A stretch of DNA of 64,000 bases, taken from Capsicum annuum (Eukaryota > Streptophyta > Magnoliopsida > Solanales > Solanaceae). This document shows positions 35,640 through 48,754 of this stretch, piece by piece. How positions within the stretch are numbered: position 1 is the stretch's first letter; each line of letters begins with the position of its first letter. The notes beneath the pieces are model-generated. The model saw only the letters and a list, made by a program, of their open reading frames with translations, was not told where the DNA came from and searched no databases. A program made the position numbers and the translations under genes. The DNA is taken from positions 130,189,231 to 130,253,230 of the forward strand of contig NC_061121.1 in assembly GCF_002878395.1 (NCBI RefSeq). Reading direction: 5' to 3'.

Positions 35640-36470
35640 GAACATAAATTCATGACTCTCATATTGGTAATAATTACAAGAAGGTCATCCTATAATACAG
35701 TAACATAATCATATCCTACGTAATCCTAGAGACATAACGTGTTTCTTAAATAAATCTCTAGATATCGTCTTTGTAAAAGGATCAGCTATCATTTCTCGTG
35801 TAGGAATGTATTGTAAATTTATTTCTCCACTTGGTCTTCCTATGATATTTAGTACCCTTAGTATATGTGATAGTCGCTTGATTGTCACAGTAAAAAATCA
35901 TGGGACCTTAGAATTCTTTATGATGTTCAGATGCTCAGAGATTCTCTTCAACCAAATAGCTTTTTGTACTGCAGATGCACAAGCCACAAATTTAGATTCC
36001 ATAGTTGACAGGGTTTTGCAAGTTTGTTTCTTACTTTTCTCTAAAATTGCACCACTATTTATTAAGAAGGCATAACTGGAGGTTGATTTTCTATCAAACC
36101 GGTCACCAACCCAATCAGCATTTGTATAACCTCTTATGGATAAATCAAATCTACCATAACAAGGTGAATAATCTGCAGTTACCTACAGGTATCAAAAAAT
36201 TCTCTTTACTTCTTTCCAATGATCTCTTCCAGGATTAGATTGATACCTGCTAACTAGACCTATGGCACAACAAAGGTCTGGGCGAGTACAGATCATAGCA
36301 TACATCAAACTCCCAATTTCACTAGAATATAGTAGACGAGACATGTCTTCCTTTTCTTTTTTACTCTTTGGACACATTTCAAGAATTAAAGTTTCACTTC
36401 TTATTATAGGAGTATCCATGTATTTGCAACTATTCATTCGAAAGCCTTCTAGAATTTTCTTTATGTATGT
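35640..36470 (-). pseudogene. Copia RNase H
   Basis: The minus-strand frames give YSSEIGSLMYAMICTRPDLC (36192-36437), then TNADWVGDRFDRKSTS, then TMESKFVACASAVQKAIWLK, then PTREMIADPFTK near the end. These hold the first Asp and the Glu of the active site. The block that carries the next Asp (FYCDNQA in relatives) is frameshifted. This is typical plant copia RNase H, decayed. Confidence 0.8.
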
Positions 36471-37329
36471 TACTTAAGAAAAACTTAAATTTTTTTGGAA
36501 CAATCTCTTTAGATATTAAAACCCAGTATATAGTTTGCCTTCACCCATATCTTTATGTCAAATAACTTTGAAAGTCATGACTTAACAGTTTTAACATACT
36601 CCAAATTATTTCCAGCTAATAAAATATCATCCACGTAAAGTGAAAGAATCACAAACATTTCATTGGACTATTTCACATAGATACAATGGTCTTCATCAAT
36701 CATGGTGAAATCAAATGAAATCACTTCCTTATGAAATCTTAGGTACCAATGCCTTGATGACTGCTTTAGGCCATATATTGATCTCTTTAATTTACAAACC
36801 TTTTTTCTTGGCCTTTAATAACAAAACCTACAGTTTGTTCCATGTAGATTTCCTCGTTTAGTTCTCCATTCAGAAATCTATTTGGTGTAATTCTAAATCT
36901 AAGGAACTATAGCCAAAAGCAAGCAAATTAAGGAAAATTTCACAATTAGTGAAAAATTTTCCTCATAATCTATTCCAGCTTCTTGAGTAAAACCTTTTGC
37001 CACCAATTTTGCTTTGTGCCTTTCTATTGTCCCATCTAATTTGCATTTAATTTTGAGAATCCCTTTGTTCCCAATAGCCTTACACCCAAAAAGGAGGTCA
37101 ACTAGATCTCATACTTTATTGGTTTTCATGGACTTTAATTCTTCTTTCATCTATTTTATCCATTTAATTTTTTCAATACTCGATAAAGCCTCAATCACAG
37201 AATTAGGTTCATCCAATTCTGTGGAAGATACCAAGAAAATATAATCCTCAATCTCATAGACCGGTTAGGCACATCTTTTCTGGTACTCTTGCATAATTGA
37301 AGTTCAGATTCCTTAATAGGATTTTGGGA
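36471..37329 (-). pseudogene. Copia reverse transcriptase (YVDD intact)
   Basis: Across frames: YKARLVAKGFTQ-type block (KLVAKGFTQEAGIDYEENFS), then KLKRSIYGLKQSSRHWYLRF, then LSLYVDDILLAGNN around 36610-36650. The YVDD catalytic pair is preserved, but at least eight stops interrupt the frame. It follows the integrase without a gap, as in copia polyproteins. Confidence 0.82.
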
Positions 37330-38346
37330 TTAACAACTCCCACTTAGACCAAGAATTATTTCTTGATCTATTGAATTATCAAGCATGTCTGGCAATATTA
37401 TTTGATCATCTGAATTCATCATTTCGTAAAGAGGCTGATTTTCCTTTATTTCACCCCTTTTTGAAAAATCATTTTCCAGGAATATGACATCTCGTGATTC
37501 AATTTTTGTAGTACCTCCATCTTCTAATTCATGAATGAACACATACCCTTTGGGGTGTTCTGCGTATCTTGTAAAGATACATTTCTTTCCTTTCAGACTT
37601 GGTTTTTCAAACATACTAAAATAATCTTTAATATATATAGCACAACCCTAAGGCCGTAGATCATTAATGTCTGGTTTATTACCAGTCCATAGTTCATAAG
37701 GAGTAAAAGATACTAATTTAGAAGGCAGTTTATTCAATATGTAGGCCTCAGTTAATAATGTATCTCCCCAAAAAAAGATTGGTAAATTTGTCGTCTCTAT
37801 CATAGACCTTGTCATATCTAACAATGGTCTATTCTTTATTTCGGCTACACCATTTTGTTGAGGTGTATAAGGAGTAGTTAATTGTCTGATAATGCTTTTT
37901 TCAATATATAGTTCTTCAAACAATTTTGACAAATATTCCCGACCTCTATCCTTTCTTAGTGACGATATACTTTTGTTTAATTGATTCTCAACTTCATTCA
38001 TGCATCTTTTGAAGCATTCAAGTGTTTCAAATTTATGAGATATAAAATAGACATACCCAAAGTGCGTGAAATCATCAATAAATATAATGAAATATGAAGC
38101 ACTAGTCCTTGCCCTCACATTCATTATACCACAGATATCAGAATGGATTAATTGTAATGGGAATTTATTCTTTTAGCATTCCCAAATGATTTGCGTGTAA
38201 TCTTTCCAACAAGACAATTTTCATAAGTTTGCATTTTAATTTTGGATAAAGAACCTAGATTTACTTCCTTTTCCAATCTATTCATTCGATCTTGCCCTAT
38301 ATGGCCAGATTTAGCATGCTAGTTAAGTATATCAACATCATTATTA
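37330..38346 (-). pseudogene. Copia integrase
   Basis: The zinc-binding part is near 38200-38340 (HAKSGHIGQDRMNRL, then CLVGKITRKSFGNAKR). The core is open for 158 aa at 37648-38124, with all three catalytic acids visible: D in FIIFIDDFTHFGYVYF, D in LRKDRGREYLS and E in NGVAEIKNR. A C-terminal piece is open at 37330-37614 (KGKKCIFTRYAEHPKGYVFI). Stops separate the pieces, so it is dead, though the core is unusually well kept. Confidence 0.85.
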
Positions 38347-38595
38347 CTCCCTCCATTTCAAAAAGAATTACCAACTTTGACTTGACACAAAGTTTAAGAA
38401 AATAAAGAAGACTTTTGAATCTTGTGGCCTTAAATTAAAGTTGTGTCAAATGTACTAAAATGCCCTTTACTTTTGTGGTCCTAAACATGTCATGTGGAAA
38501 GTTGGAATTAAAGTATTGCCAAAAAAGGAAAGGGGTCATTCTTTTTTAAACGGGCTAAAAATGAAAGTAGGTCATTCTTTTTTAAATGGAGGGAG
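38347..38595 (-). mobile_element. Stowaway-type MITE (249 bp) inside copia pol
   Basis: The ends are CTCCCTCCATTTCAAAAAGA and its inverted copy ending AAATGGAGGGAG, with TA on both sides (38345-38346, 38596-38597). CTCCCTCCGT termini and a TA target are the marks of Tc1/mariner-derived Stowaway MITEs. The same family is at 61644-61857 in the opposite orientation. It has no coding capacity. It splits the copia between protease and integrase. Confidence 0.88.
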
Positions 38596-39775
38596 TACTA
38601 GAATAACATGACATTACACAATGGTCAACATAATAGGCATAAGTTGAAGGATTACAATCTAAAACAATAAAGTGATCATAACAATGTCAAAAAAATATTA
38701 AAAAACACATCATCTAGAGTAACTCTTACACAATTGCGACTAAAAAACAAATGAAAACCAACATCTAAAAGAACAGGCTCAGACACTAAGTTTCATCAAA
38801 TTTCTGGAGCATATAGAATATCACAAAATGTTAAAGACCGGCCACCATGTAAGTCTACTTTGCAAGTGCCAATCTTTTAGACTTCAAGTATTGAATTATT
38901 TCCTAAATAAATCCACCTTGATCCAGGTGAAACTCGAAGGAACTCCACAAATGCTTCTTGATCTTAACATACATGGTCAGTAGATCCTAAGTCTACAATC
39001 CACATAGGATAAGATTCAGTTAATAAAATAGTGCTAGAAACATACGTAGCACTTAGAGATGAATTTAGAAATGCTACCTTTTTTACTCTGGATATTCACG
39101 AGCAAAATTCCCTAGAACATGGTAATTAAAGAGTTTTATCTTGCTCTTGTCTTTCTTCTTGAAAAATCTTTTTACCTTCTTGGAATTTGGTTTGTACTTT
39201 TTCTTAGAGGGTCCTTCTTCAGTCTCTTTACCCTTCCCATTTTTTTCACTTCTTACTCTTGAATCCTAAAGACATTTTACCACTTGATTCTGCCATAAAG
39301 GAATTAGAAACCACTTTAGTAGCACTAAGCCGCTCGTCTTCAAGTTCAACATGACGGGCAATATCAGAAAAAGATTTGATGCTTTCACTATAGGTTAAGT
39401 TGACGTTCAAGTTTTCCCAACTATTGGAAAGAGATCAAATCACTGCCAAAACCTGTTGCTCATCCGAGAGAATGTGACCAGCACTTTTGAGTTGAGCTAC
39501 CATATTTAACATCACCTTAAGGTACTGTTTGATGTTCTGATCATGACACTTCTTGTAAGTGTCAAACTTGATAGTTTATTGTCTAAGGTGGGTGATAGAA
39601 GTACCCCCAGATATTCCTCGCAAGGGTGCCCAGATGGAATTAGTAGTAGGAAATTCATTACATTCATGTATGAGGTCAACAACTATAGAACTTACAATGA
39701 TTCCATATGCAATGGAATCAGCCTTTTTCTAAGCCCTATAAGCTTCAAGGTCTCTTCTGTGTTGTGCAGTATTAC
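38596..39775 (-). pseudogene. Copia gag (C-terminal part) and protease
   Basis: The right part resumes gag after the gypsy A insertion (TAQHRRDLEAY near 39720-39775), then YKKCHDQNIKQYLKVMLNMV. The zinc knuckle at about 39110-39160 reads LFNYHVLGNFAREYPE; all three Cys and the His are lost. The protease motif WIVDLGSTDHVC at about 38990-39030 has DLG in place of DSG. Gag forms the particle and protease cleaves the polyprotein; neither could work here. Confidence 0.8.
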
Positions 39776-42180
39776 TGATACCACCCGCCTTGGGGACTTG
39801 TCATAATGGGTATCCCAAGTCTGACCAAGACAAGAGCCTACCCCAGTTACCTAACCTAACCTCCATCCGCCTGCCATGAGTTGGCTGAATTTTGAGCATA
39901 TAACAAGATAACATAATAGCTCACATAAGGACTCTGGGAATAGATCACCACCGTGACCAACCCAACTGATTCCAACCATCCCGTACCAATAATCCAACCA
40001 TACCAAAATAAGGAGTTAACAAAGGACATTCCAAAACATAATATGATTAATCCCAAAATGTAATATGACGGAACAATGAGAAATTATGTATGATGATACC
40101 AACCTCCCAGCTTATTCCAATACCAAGGCTAACACCTATATCTATCCCGCCCATTCCAACCCATAGAAGTACCACAAATCCTCTTTCTAAAAGAGTAATG
40201 AAATATAGTTGGAACATACCCATAGCTATAGCCAAAACCAATACCCAAAGTAAAGTCAAAATGTCTAAAAATATCCATAACATGAAATGATGCCTTCCGG
40301 AAGAATGGAAGCTCACCACTTTAGTCCAAATGTTGTCCCCGAGTCAATCACTATATAGGAGGAGTAGAACGGCTGATTCTTGCATAGTGTAGGTATACAG
40401 CCACCAGTAGACGGGGTTAGCGAGTGACCGCTAGCATGATCTCAAGATAAGGATAAAATAATGTCATTTATAAAACCATGTAAAAATCATCCATATACAC
40501 ACAACCATACATATATATATATAACCATGCCAAAAAAAGGACCGGTTTTAGCATGCCTTTAAAAGCTTTACCTGGGTTATGAATCTGTGTCGTCCTAAAC
40601 CACCCACAGGCTATATAGGTTCATCTCGCCCTTCTAAAAGGGCCCTAGTTCGTGTAGCCGTACGACCAGGGAAGTATCCCATGGGATGACTAGTACATTC
40701 CCAAAATAAAGTATGACATCATGCACACGATCACCAAGACTAACCTCATATCGGAATATATGAGTTTCAAGTTTTGGTCCCCCCGGGACCTCCACCTTCC
40801 ACGGCTTAGCTACACCTTATGCCGTTATTTTCCAATTAAAACTAATTTCTAAATTACCAAACAATTATTCATTTATTAACTGAGGCCATTAGTATTGGCG
40901 TCTTCATACCAACCCTTACTTGCAAGTATCATCCATTGCCAACCATTTATAGGTTTAAGGGGACTTACAAGTGCCCTCCGTTTACCATATAAAACCACTT
41001 GGGAGACTTCCGTGTTCCCCACAAGCATAAATAATTAGCTTTAGCCTTTACAAACCATTTAAACCATGCATAATTCCTTTACCAAGTTTAAAATATACAA
41101 GATTTCCATTAAAAGAAGTCAATGCAATGAACATGTCTTTATAAACATTATCTTAAATACATTAAGGGAATAATATGACCAAAACCAATTCCAATTACCA
41201 ATAAACCATTCCTATTCAATACGATTATCCAAAACCACCATTAATGCATATAAAAGCATAATTAAAACCATGGGAAACCATAACCAAGCAATTAACACGA
41301 AATCCCCCAAATCATATTTGAAAGCAAAAACCATGTAATAGTAAAACCATGAAAATATTCATATAAATTGTCCCTTTAAGTAAAATTAACAATGAGAAAA
41401 GAGAAACATGCCTTAAACCAAGAAGATGACGGAAAAAAATCACCAAGATAATCCCTAAATCAATCCTTTTGTTGAAACCTTAGCTCTCTCTTGCCCCAAA
41501 AGCTCTAAAGAGAATTATGGAGTGTTTAGGAAGAGTTTCTAAGTGTTAATGAACAGAATATTAGGGTAAATAACCTCCAAAGTAGGTTAAAAGTGGTGGG
41601 ACCCTATTAGGATAAGTAGGAAAATATCCAAAATACCCCCACTTAAGATGAACAAAAATCCCATCTTAGGGATACGACAGGCCCTCACGAGTCATACTCT
41701 CCCAATATGATTGGTATCCATCACTCGTATCGTGAACCTCAACCTTTGGACCAAACACTGTCCAGTAAATGACTAATCCAACCAAGTCATAACCACAGTA
41801 TACAATCCGTATCCATGACCCGTATTCCTGGCTGAATAAAATTCCTGGTGAATTAAACACTATTTTTCATACGAGTCCCTGGTACAATTTGTACCCTGGC
41901 ATACAACTCATGGTGAGCCACTCATACTCAATTCCAACCTATGTAAACAAGTCTAAGATTAATTTAAGGAACCAAATGATCCATAACCACCAATACGACT
42001 CATACCCCTAAGTCATACCCATTTTAGTAACCAAAATCCATCCCACATCCAACACTGGCCAGTATACGACTGGACCATACCATCCATACCCTAATATATG
42101 GCTTGTACCCATGAGTCGTATTGGGTATAGAGTTCAGAATTCCAGAAAATTTTCTAAGGTCCAAAAACTACGGTGTTTCA
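39776..42180 (-). repeat. Gypsy A left (3') LTR
   Basis: 2,405 bp from TGATACCACCC to GGTGTTTCA. It contains about 410 bp (roughly 39985-40390) absent from the right LTR. Many TACGACTCGTA-like motifs lie at 41670-42125. Followed at 42181 by TTTTCCCC, the polypurine tract on the minus strand. ORFs inside it are not genes. Confidence 0.85.
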
Positions 42181-43422
42181 ATTTTCCCCACTAGGAACAT
42201 TTATCCCCGAATGACAGATAAGGTAGGGGTAACCACACGCTAGAGTCATGTGCATTGTGTTACAAAACATGTTTCCAATCTCAAACAAAGTTTGAAAACA
42301 AAGAGGCAAAGATATTAATGTTTTCTTTAACAAACTCTGAAAGCAAAAATATGTTAAAGACACATACCTTCTGCATGAAACCTAATAGCAGAAAATAAAT
42401 ATAGATATTTGGACTTTATGTCCTCTTCCGCTTCCGATGTAGCTTCTTCCACCTTATGGTTTGCTTAAGAACCTTAACCAAAGCAACATCTTTGGTACGC
42501 AACCAATGAACCTACCTATCCAAGATATCAACCAGAACCTCTTCATAAGATAAAGAATTAGTGAGACCCAATCCTTCCAAAGGAACAACTGAAGAAGGAT
42601 CACCCATGTACTTTCTCAACATGGAAACATGAAAGTTAGGATGAACCAAGCTCAAGATAGAAGGCAACTCCAGCTCATAAACCACATTACCAACTTTTCA
42701 CAAAATCTAATAAGGACCTACATACCGGGGACTGAGTTTTCCCTTCTTGTCGAACCACACTACTCCCTTCATGGAAGATGCCTTGAGGAAAACTTTATCC
42801 TAACCTCAAACTCTAAGTCTCTATGCCTAACATCTGCATTAGAATTTTGGAGACTTTAGGAAACCTTAAGCCTATCCTGAATAAACTTCACCTTCTCCAT
42901 AGCCTGGTAAACTAAGTCAGGAGCAAACATGTCTGCTGCACCAAGCTCAAACCAACCAATAGGAGATCTACAACTCTTACTATACAATGCCTCAAAAGGG
43001 GCCATACCAATACTAAAATGATTGCTATTATTGTAAGCAATCTCCACAGAAGGTAGATTCTCAACCCAATTTCCACCATTATCAATCACACAGGCCTGAA
43101 GCATATCCTCCAATATTTGAATAGTTCTCTCCGGTTGACCATCCACCTATGGATGAAAAGCAGTACTCAGACTAACCTTAGTACCCAACCCTTTTTGGAA
43201 AAACTATCAGAAGTAAGATGTAAATTGTGTGCCATGATCAGAAATAATCAAATAGGCATCCCATGCAGCTTTACGATCTCCTAAAGATATAGCTTCACAT
43301 AATCCACTGTAGAGAAGATAGTCCTCACTAGCAAAATGTGTGCAGACTTAGTCATCTACAATGACCCAGATTGAATTATACTGATTCTAAGTCCGAGAAA
43401 GACCGGTAATAAAGTCTATATT
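42181..43422 (-). pseudogene. Gypsy A integrase core end and chromodomain (left part)
   Basis: The open frame 42856-43146 covers the last third of the core: MDGQPERTIQILEDML (the E is the third catalytic residue), then ENLPSVEIAYNNSNHFSIGM and APFEALYSKSCRSPIGW. To the left the C-terminal domain and a frameshifted chromodomain follow (HWLRTKDVALVKVL near 42480). The right edge at 43422 is the gypsy B insertion point. Confidence 0.82.
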
Positions 43423-45570
43423 TATCACGACCCAAACCAGGGCCTGGCTGTGACGAGCATTTCAAACCATTGAGGCCCGAAATACCCCTATCTGTCTGGT
43501 AATTATCCAACTAATTCATGTGATCAAAGAAATGTGGAAAAACACAATAATTTGGAAACATGGTCATAAATATAAAAAGAGACAATAACAGGGAGATAAG
43601 GTTCCCTCAACATCAATTATCCTCTGAACAACTGTCTGCAAAAATCTCTAACAAATCACTAAAACAATATCTATCTGAAAACTGGGACAAGGCCCTGAGT
43701 AGACCCAAAAATTGAATATAAGATAAAATGACTGCAGGACATAAGACCTTCCGAAATATAGAAGGCTCACCAGTTGTCTCTACAGCTCTGTCTGAAAGTT
43801 CTACTGATTCTCTTGACCCCTAGACTGGGCCTCTGAACCTGAGTGGTTAGAGAGGGAAGGGGGTCAGCACAAAAGTACTGGCACGCAGAGATATCAAAAC
43901 AAAACATAATATTTTTACAAAGTATAGTTGAGAGCCATTATAAATTAATTTCGTATCAAATCATTTGAAAGCACATGGGTGTAATGCAATAGTTTTTCTG
44001 AACAATAATGAAATACAACTGAGCTAGGTGAAATACCCTACATAATTTACACCAACTGTCAAACCTTGGTTGCCACAGAGATTAGAGTATAAGTAAGGGA
44101 GAGACACACAAGACCACACAGCATGGTGTCTCAACCCAATGGTAGTGCCCAAGATCACTTGGCTCGGGCTCCTACCTGTAGTCCTAATTTGGGAATGACA
44201 TGAAGTCAAGTACACAAGATCACTTAGCCTGGTACAAATATTCCGTGTCGGTAAACACGTTCTTCCAGCGATAAGCCCTTGGGTCTCAAATGCCTTCTTC
44301 GTGCATCCACCTATCTCATGTAAAATCAATCATTCAAACTTTATTTTATTCAATCACGTATTGTATTCTACAGGTTATCGTCATACCCGACTTGCAAGTC
44401 ATCAATATCACATCCACATATGCATAATCATGTAAAAACCAAGGTGCTTTATCATTTACAAGTGGTGAACAATATTTATTTCAAATTCATGCTCTCTTTT
44501 GTTGATCACAATATAATATGGAGTATCAAAACATTATCATGGGAATTTGAAAACAATTTATCATTCATATTTATCAAACTTCTATGGAAAATCTCAAATC
44601 ACATATGCATGGTTTCAACCATTGAAGTATATAGGCAAACAATTCCCATGATATAAATAAAACGACTTAGAAATCATATTGAAAGCAAGATATTAGCATT
44701 TCATTGAAAACCCCCAATTCAAAGCACGCATGTTCATAAAAACTACACCCATGAGATTTTTGGATAACCCCACGTACCTCTATTTCCAAGGACAATAGGT
44801 GCTTCTTGAAGCTTGTGGATTGTTGATTCGAAATATGTAATTATCTTTGAAAACCTACGGTCAAATCTTGAACTATTTGGATTTTCATTTTGAAACCCTA
44901 AGGAGAATCTTGAGCACTTTTGATGAAAGAATATGTATTTTGGGGTCTTTGGAACTAAATCTCGTGTTTTAGAGCTAAGTAAGGGTGGAAAAGGACCACT
45001 TTGTCCTCAACACGGAGTGTTTAAATCACCAGAATTCCTTACATAGGCGCCGCCCATCCCATTGCCTATGTTCACATAGGCGCCTCTTAGGCTATCGCCT
45101 ATGTTTGCATAGGCACCGCCTAGGCTATCGCCTATATTTACATAGGCGCCGCCTAGGCTATTGCCTATGTTTTCCAGTGGCCAAGGGTGATTGGTTAGGC
45201 GACGCTTATCACTTTAAAGGGCCATAACTTCTTGCTCGGGTGTCGGATTTTTTCCAAATTGGTATCATTGGATAGCTAACTCGAATACCTATCATTTGAC
45301 ATATAGTAGTCTTCCTAATTCAACATATACAGAGAGTTATGATCGATAAAAGCTGACACACTTTACAAAGTCTACTAAAACTTAGTCGATCGAAATAGTT
45401 CCAACTCATCCTTGAGTTGAAGGACCTATATGGTCTAAATTCAAGCTTGAGCTGATTCACATGCTACACAATAATTAACTTGCCGTATTGGTATAGGATT
45501 TTATGGCTTCGGGATTAGCAACACATCGAAATCATGGTCTATATTGTAGCAGGAATTATGGGGCATTACA
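43423..45570 (-). repeat. Gypsy B left (3') LTR
   Basis: Starts TATCACGACCC (the second base mutated from TG) and ends GGGGCATTACA, followed by TTATCCCCCTTAGG, the complement of the polypurine tract. Contains a four-unit 33-bp minisatellite (45042-45173). No gene. Confidence 0.92.
45042..45173. repeat. 33-bp minisatellite of hairpin units, four copies
   Basis: Four exact-length 33-bp units start at 45042, 45075, 45108 and 45141. Each begins CATAGGCG and contains its reverse complement CGCCTATG about 13 bases later, so each unit can fold as a hairpin. A CCTAGG palindrome lies in the middle. The right LTR of the same element has only three units. Confidence 0.92.
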
Positions 45571-46990
45571 TTATCCCCCTTAGGATCATTCATCCTCGAA
45601 TGATGATGCGGGATACAGACAGACACGATTTCAAGCATAATAAAGGACTTGGAAAGATAAGATAAGAATAGTATCTTCTGTATCCTCCTCCATCGAAGCA
45701 AACAAATTAGGATATCTAATTCTCATGTCATCTTCTGACTCCCAAGTTGCTTCTTCGACTTTCTGATTCTTCCACAATACCTTTACTGAGGCTATCTCTT
45801 TGCTCCTCAGCTTTCAAACTTGGCAATCTAAAATTTCAACGGGCTCTTCTTTGTAAGACAAGGAGTCTGTCACTTTAATACGCTCTACTGGCAATACCAT
45901 AGAATGATCTCCAATGCATTTCTTCAACATGGATACATGGAATACCGGATGAATGGAACCCAAACTTGCAGGCAATTCTAACTCATATGCAACTGTACCA
46001 ATCTTTTTCAAAATCTGATATGGCCCTACATAATGAGGGATCAATTTAATCCTTTTTCCAAACCACATAACTCCTTTCATAGGAGAAACCTTGAGAAACA
46101 CCCAATCACCAAGTTCAAACTCTATTTCTCTTCTCCGAACATCAGTATAGGACTTCTGACGACTCTGAGTAGTCTTGAGTCATTCTCTAATGATTTTCAC
46201 TTTCACCATTGCCTGATGAACAAGATCAGGCCCATATAACTAAGTCTCACCCACTTCATACCATCCTATCGAAGACCTACATCTTCTCCCATACAAAGCC
46301 TCAAAAGGAGCCATCTTGATGCTGGCATGGTAGCTATTATTGTAGTCAAATTCAACCAGTGGCAGGTAATCTACCTAAATACCTTTGAAATCAATGATGC
46401 ATGCCCTCAACATATCTTTGAGGGTCTGAATGGTATGCTCAGCTTTTCTATCTGTCTGAGGGTGGAAAGTTTTGCTCAAACACTTGTGTACCTAAACCCT
46501 TCTAAAAGGATCTCTAAAACTGAGATGAAAACTGCATACCTCTGTCGGATATAATAGACACTGGTGCCCCATGCAATTGAACTATCTCCTCAATGTAAAT
46601 CTTAGCATAAAATTCTCTGGAATAATTAGTCCTCACAAGCGAAAAGTAGGCTGACTTGGTCAACTGATCTACAATCACCCATATAGAATCATACTGGTTT
46701 TGGGATCTCGAAAGTCCTATAATGAAGTCCATATTTATCATCTCCCACTTCCATAAAGGTAGGGCTATCTCTTGGGAAGTACCACCCGGCCTCATGTGTT
46801 CTACCTTTACTTGATGATAGTTCAAACACTTGGACACAAAATCAGCTACATCACGTTTCATGTTATTCCACCAATACAAGATTTTTAGATCATGGTACAT
46901 CTTAGTAGAGCCTGGGTGAATGACATACCTCGAAGTGTGTGCCTCATTAAGGATTCTTTCCTGTAGCCCATCGACATTCAGAATGCACAA
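45571..46990 (-). pseudogene. Gypsy B integrase with chromodomain
   Basis: The N-terminal zinc region and core start are open at 46514-46990: YVIHPGSTKMYHDLKILYWW, then KCLNYHQVK, where the second zinc Cys is Tyr. The first catalytic Asp is in MINMDFIIGL and the second in IISDRGMQFSSQF. After a frameshift near 46505 the Glu is in AEHTIQTL. The C-terminal domain is open at 45814-46101 and stops at a TGA in place of CGA. The chromodomain beyond it (KEIASVKVLWKNQKVEEATW) is otherwise clean to about 45665. Confidence 0.88.
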
Positions 46991-47774
46991 CCTACCCTAA
47001 AATCTCAGAATACCCTCGCCACCAATTTCAAACGACATAACCTTTTGTTGACCCACATCTTTCTTGATTTGCATCAAGATGGGATCTTCAACCTGATTCT
47101 CCTTAACTTCAGCACAAAGAGATAACTTAGCTAACTCATGAACAATCACCCCTCCATCTTCGAAATCTAAGAGTCGCACTCCCAGATTTGCAAGGTGGTG
47201 AATATCCTTCACCATCTACATGAGAAAGGCTGCCCATAGACATCCTACTGAGGGCGTCGGCTATAATATTTGCCTTAACCAGATGGTAATGCAGACTCAT
47301 ATCATAGTCTTTCAAAAGCTCCATCCAACGCCTCTGCCTGATAGTCAATTCTTTCTGTGAGAAAACGTACTGTAAACTCTTATGGTCAGTATAAATATCA
47401 ACATTCACTCCATAGAGATAGTGCCTCCAGATTCTTAGTGCAAACACCACAGCTGCTAACTCCAAGTCATGAGTGGGGTAATTGTGCTCATGCACCTTTA
47501 ACTACCTAGATGCATAAGTTGTCACCTTACCACGCTGCATTAATACACAACCAAGTCCCATATGGGATGCATCACAATAAACAACAAAATCATCTACACC
47601 CTCGGGAAGAGTCAAAACAGGAGCAGTAGCCAGCTTGTCCTTCAATTTCTCAAAACTGTTTTCACACAAGTCAGACCACACAAAATTCATCTTTTTCTGA
47701 GTCAGTTTAGTAAGCGGAGCAGCTATGGAAGAAAAACTCTCTACGAACCTTCTGTAATACCCCGCCAAACCCAA
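46991..47774 (-). pseudogene. Gypsy B RNase H
   Basis: Open pieces at 47502-47774 ([20 protein letters not shown], the RT thumb boundary, then VLTLPEGVDDFVVYCDASHM with the first RNase H Asp) and 47136-47495 ([20 protein letters not shown] with the Glu, then [16 protein letters not shown] with the next Asp, then [13 protein letters not shown]). The key acids are all present, but a stop near 47500 splits the frame. Confidence 0.88.
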
Positions 47775-48754
47775 GAAGCTCTAAATATCGGTTAGAGTTG
47801 TGGGCCGGGCCATTTTCTCACTGCTTCAACTTTTTAGGGATCCACTCTTATCCCATCACTGGACACAATATGCCCCAAGAAGGTAATAGCGTCTAACCAA
47901 AATTCATAAGTAGAAAATTTGGCATACTGCTGATGATCCTTAAGGGTATGAAGGATAAGTCAGAGGTGATTAGCGTGATCCTCTTTACTCTTAGAATAGA
48001 TCAGAATATTATCAATAAATACAATGACGAACAAGTCAAGAAATTGGCAGAAAACTCTATTCATAAGATCCATAAAGGCTGCAGGGGCGTTAGTCAACCC
48101 GAAGGACATGACTAGAAATTTGTAGTGACCATATCGAGTTCGGAAGGCTGTCTTGGGTATGTCTGACTCCCTAACTTTCAACTGATGATAACCTAAACGA
48201 AGGTCTATTTTTGAAAAACACTTGGCACTCTAAAGCTGGTCAAAAAGGTCGTCAATCCTAGGAAGAGGATATTTATTTTTAATCATAACCTTATTCAGCT
48301 GACGGTAGTCTATGCACATCCAAAGGGACCCATCCTTCTTTCGCACGAAGAGCGCGGGTGCACCCCATAGGGAAATACTAGGACGAATAAAACCTTTGTC
48401 TAGGAGGTCTACAAGTTGTTCCTTTAACTCTTTTAGTTCTGCGGGAGCTATTCTATATGGCGAAAAAGAAATAGGATGAGTGTCTGGCAACACATCAATG
48501 CCAAAATTTATCTCCCTATTAGGGGGTATCCCTGGGAGATCTTCGGGAAAGTCTTCTTGGAATTCATTCACTACAGGGACTGACTGCAGAGAAAGGTTTC
48601 CAACTTTTGAATATTTTACTTGGATTAGATGATACATACAACCTTTGGAGATAAGCTTTCGGGCTCTAAGATAAGAGATAAAGTGACCTCTAGGTTCCAC
48701 AGAAATCCCTACCTAAACAACTAGTGTCTCATTCGAGAAAGAAAAAGTGACCTT
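47775..48754 (-). pseudogene. Gypsy B reverse transcriptase (second catalytic Asp is Asn)
   Basis: The N-terminal part is open at 48230-48700 ([20 protein letters not shown], then [40 protein letters not shown] and [11 protein letters not shown]). Palm motifs continue at 47960-48181 with [20 protein letters not shown], then [16 protein letters not shown] has become FIDN, which removes a metal-binding Asp. Frames are split at about 48190. It is otherwise a typical chromovirus RT. Confidence 0.9.

Noticed and set aside
44985..45227. 80-aa plus-strand frame with an 11-aa repeat (LHRRRLGYRLC-like)
   Set aside because: It is the translation of the 33-bp LTR minisatellite; 33 is a multiple of three, so any frame stays open. 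A related frame appears in the other LTR.
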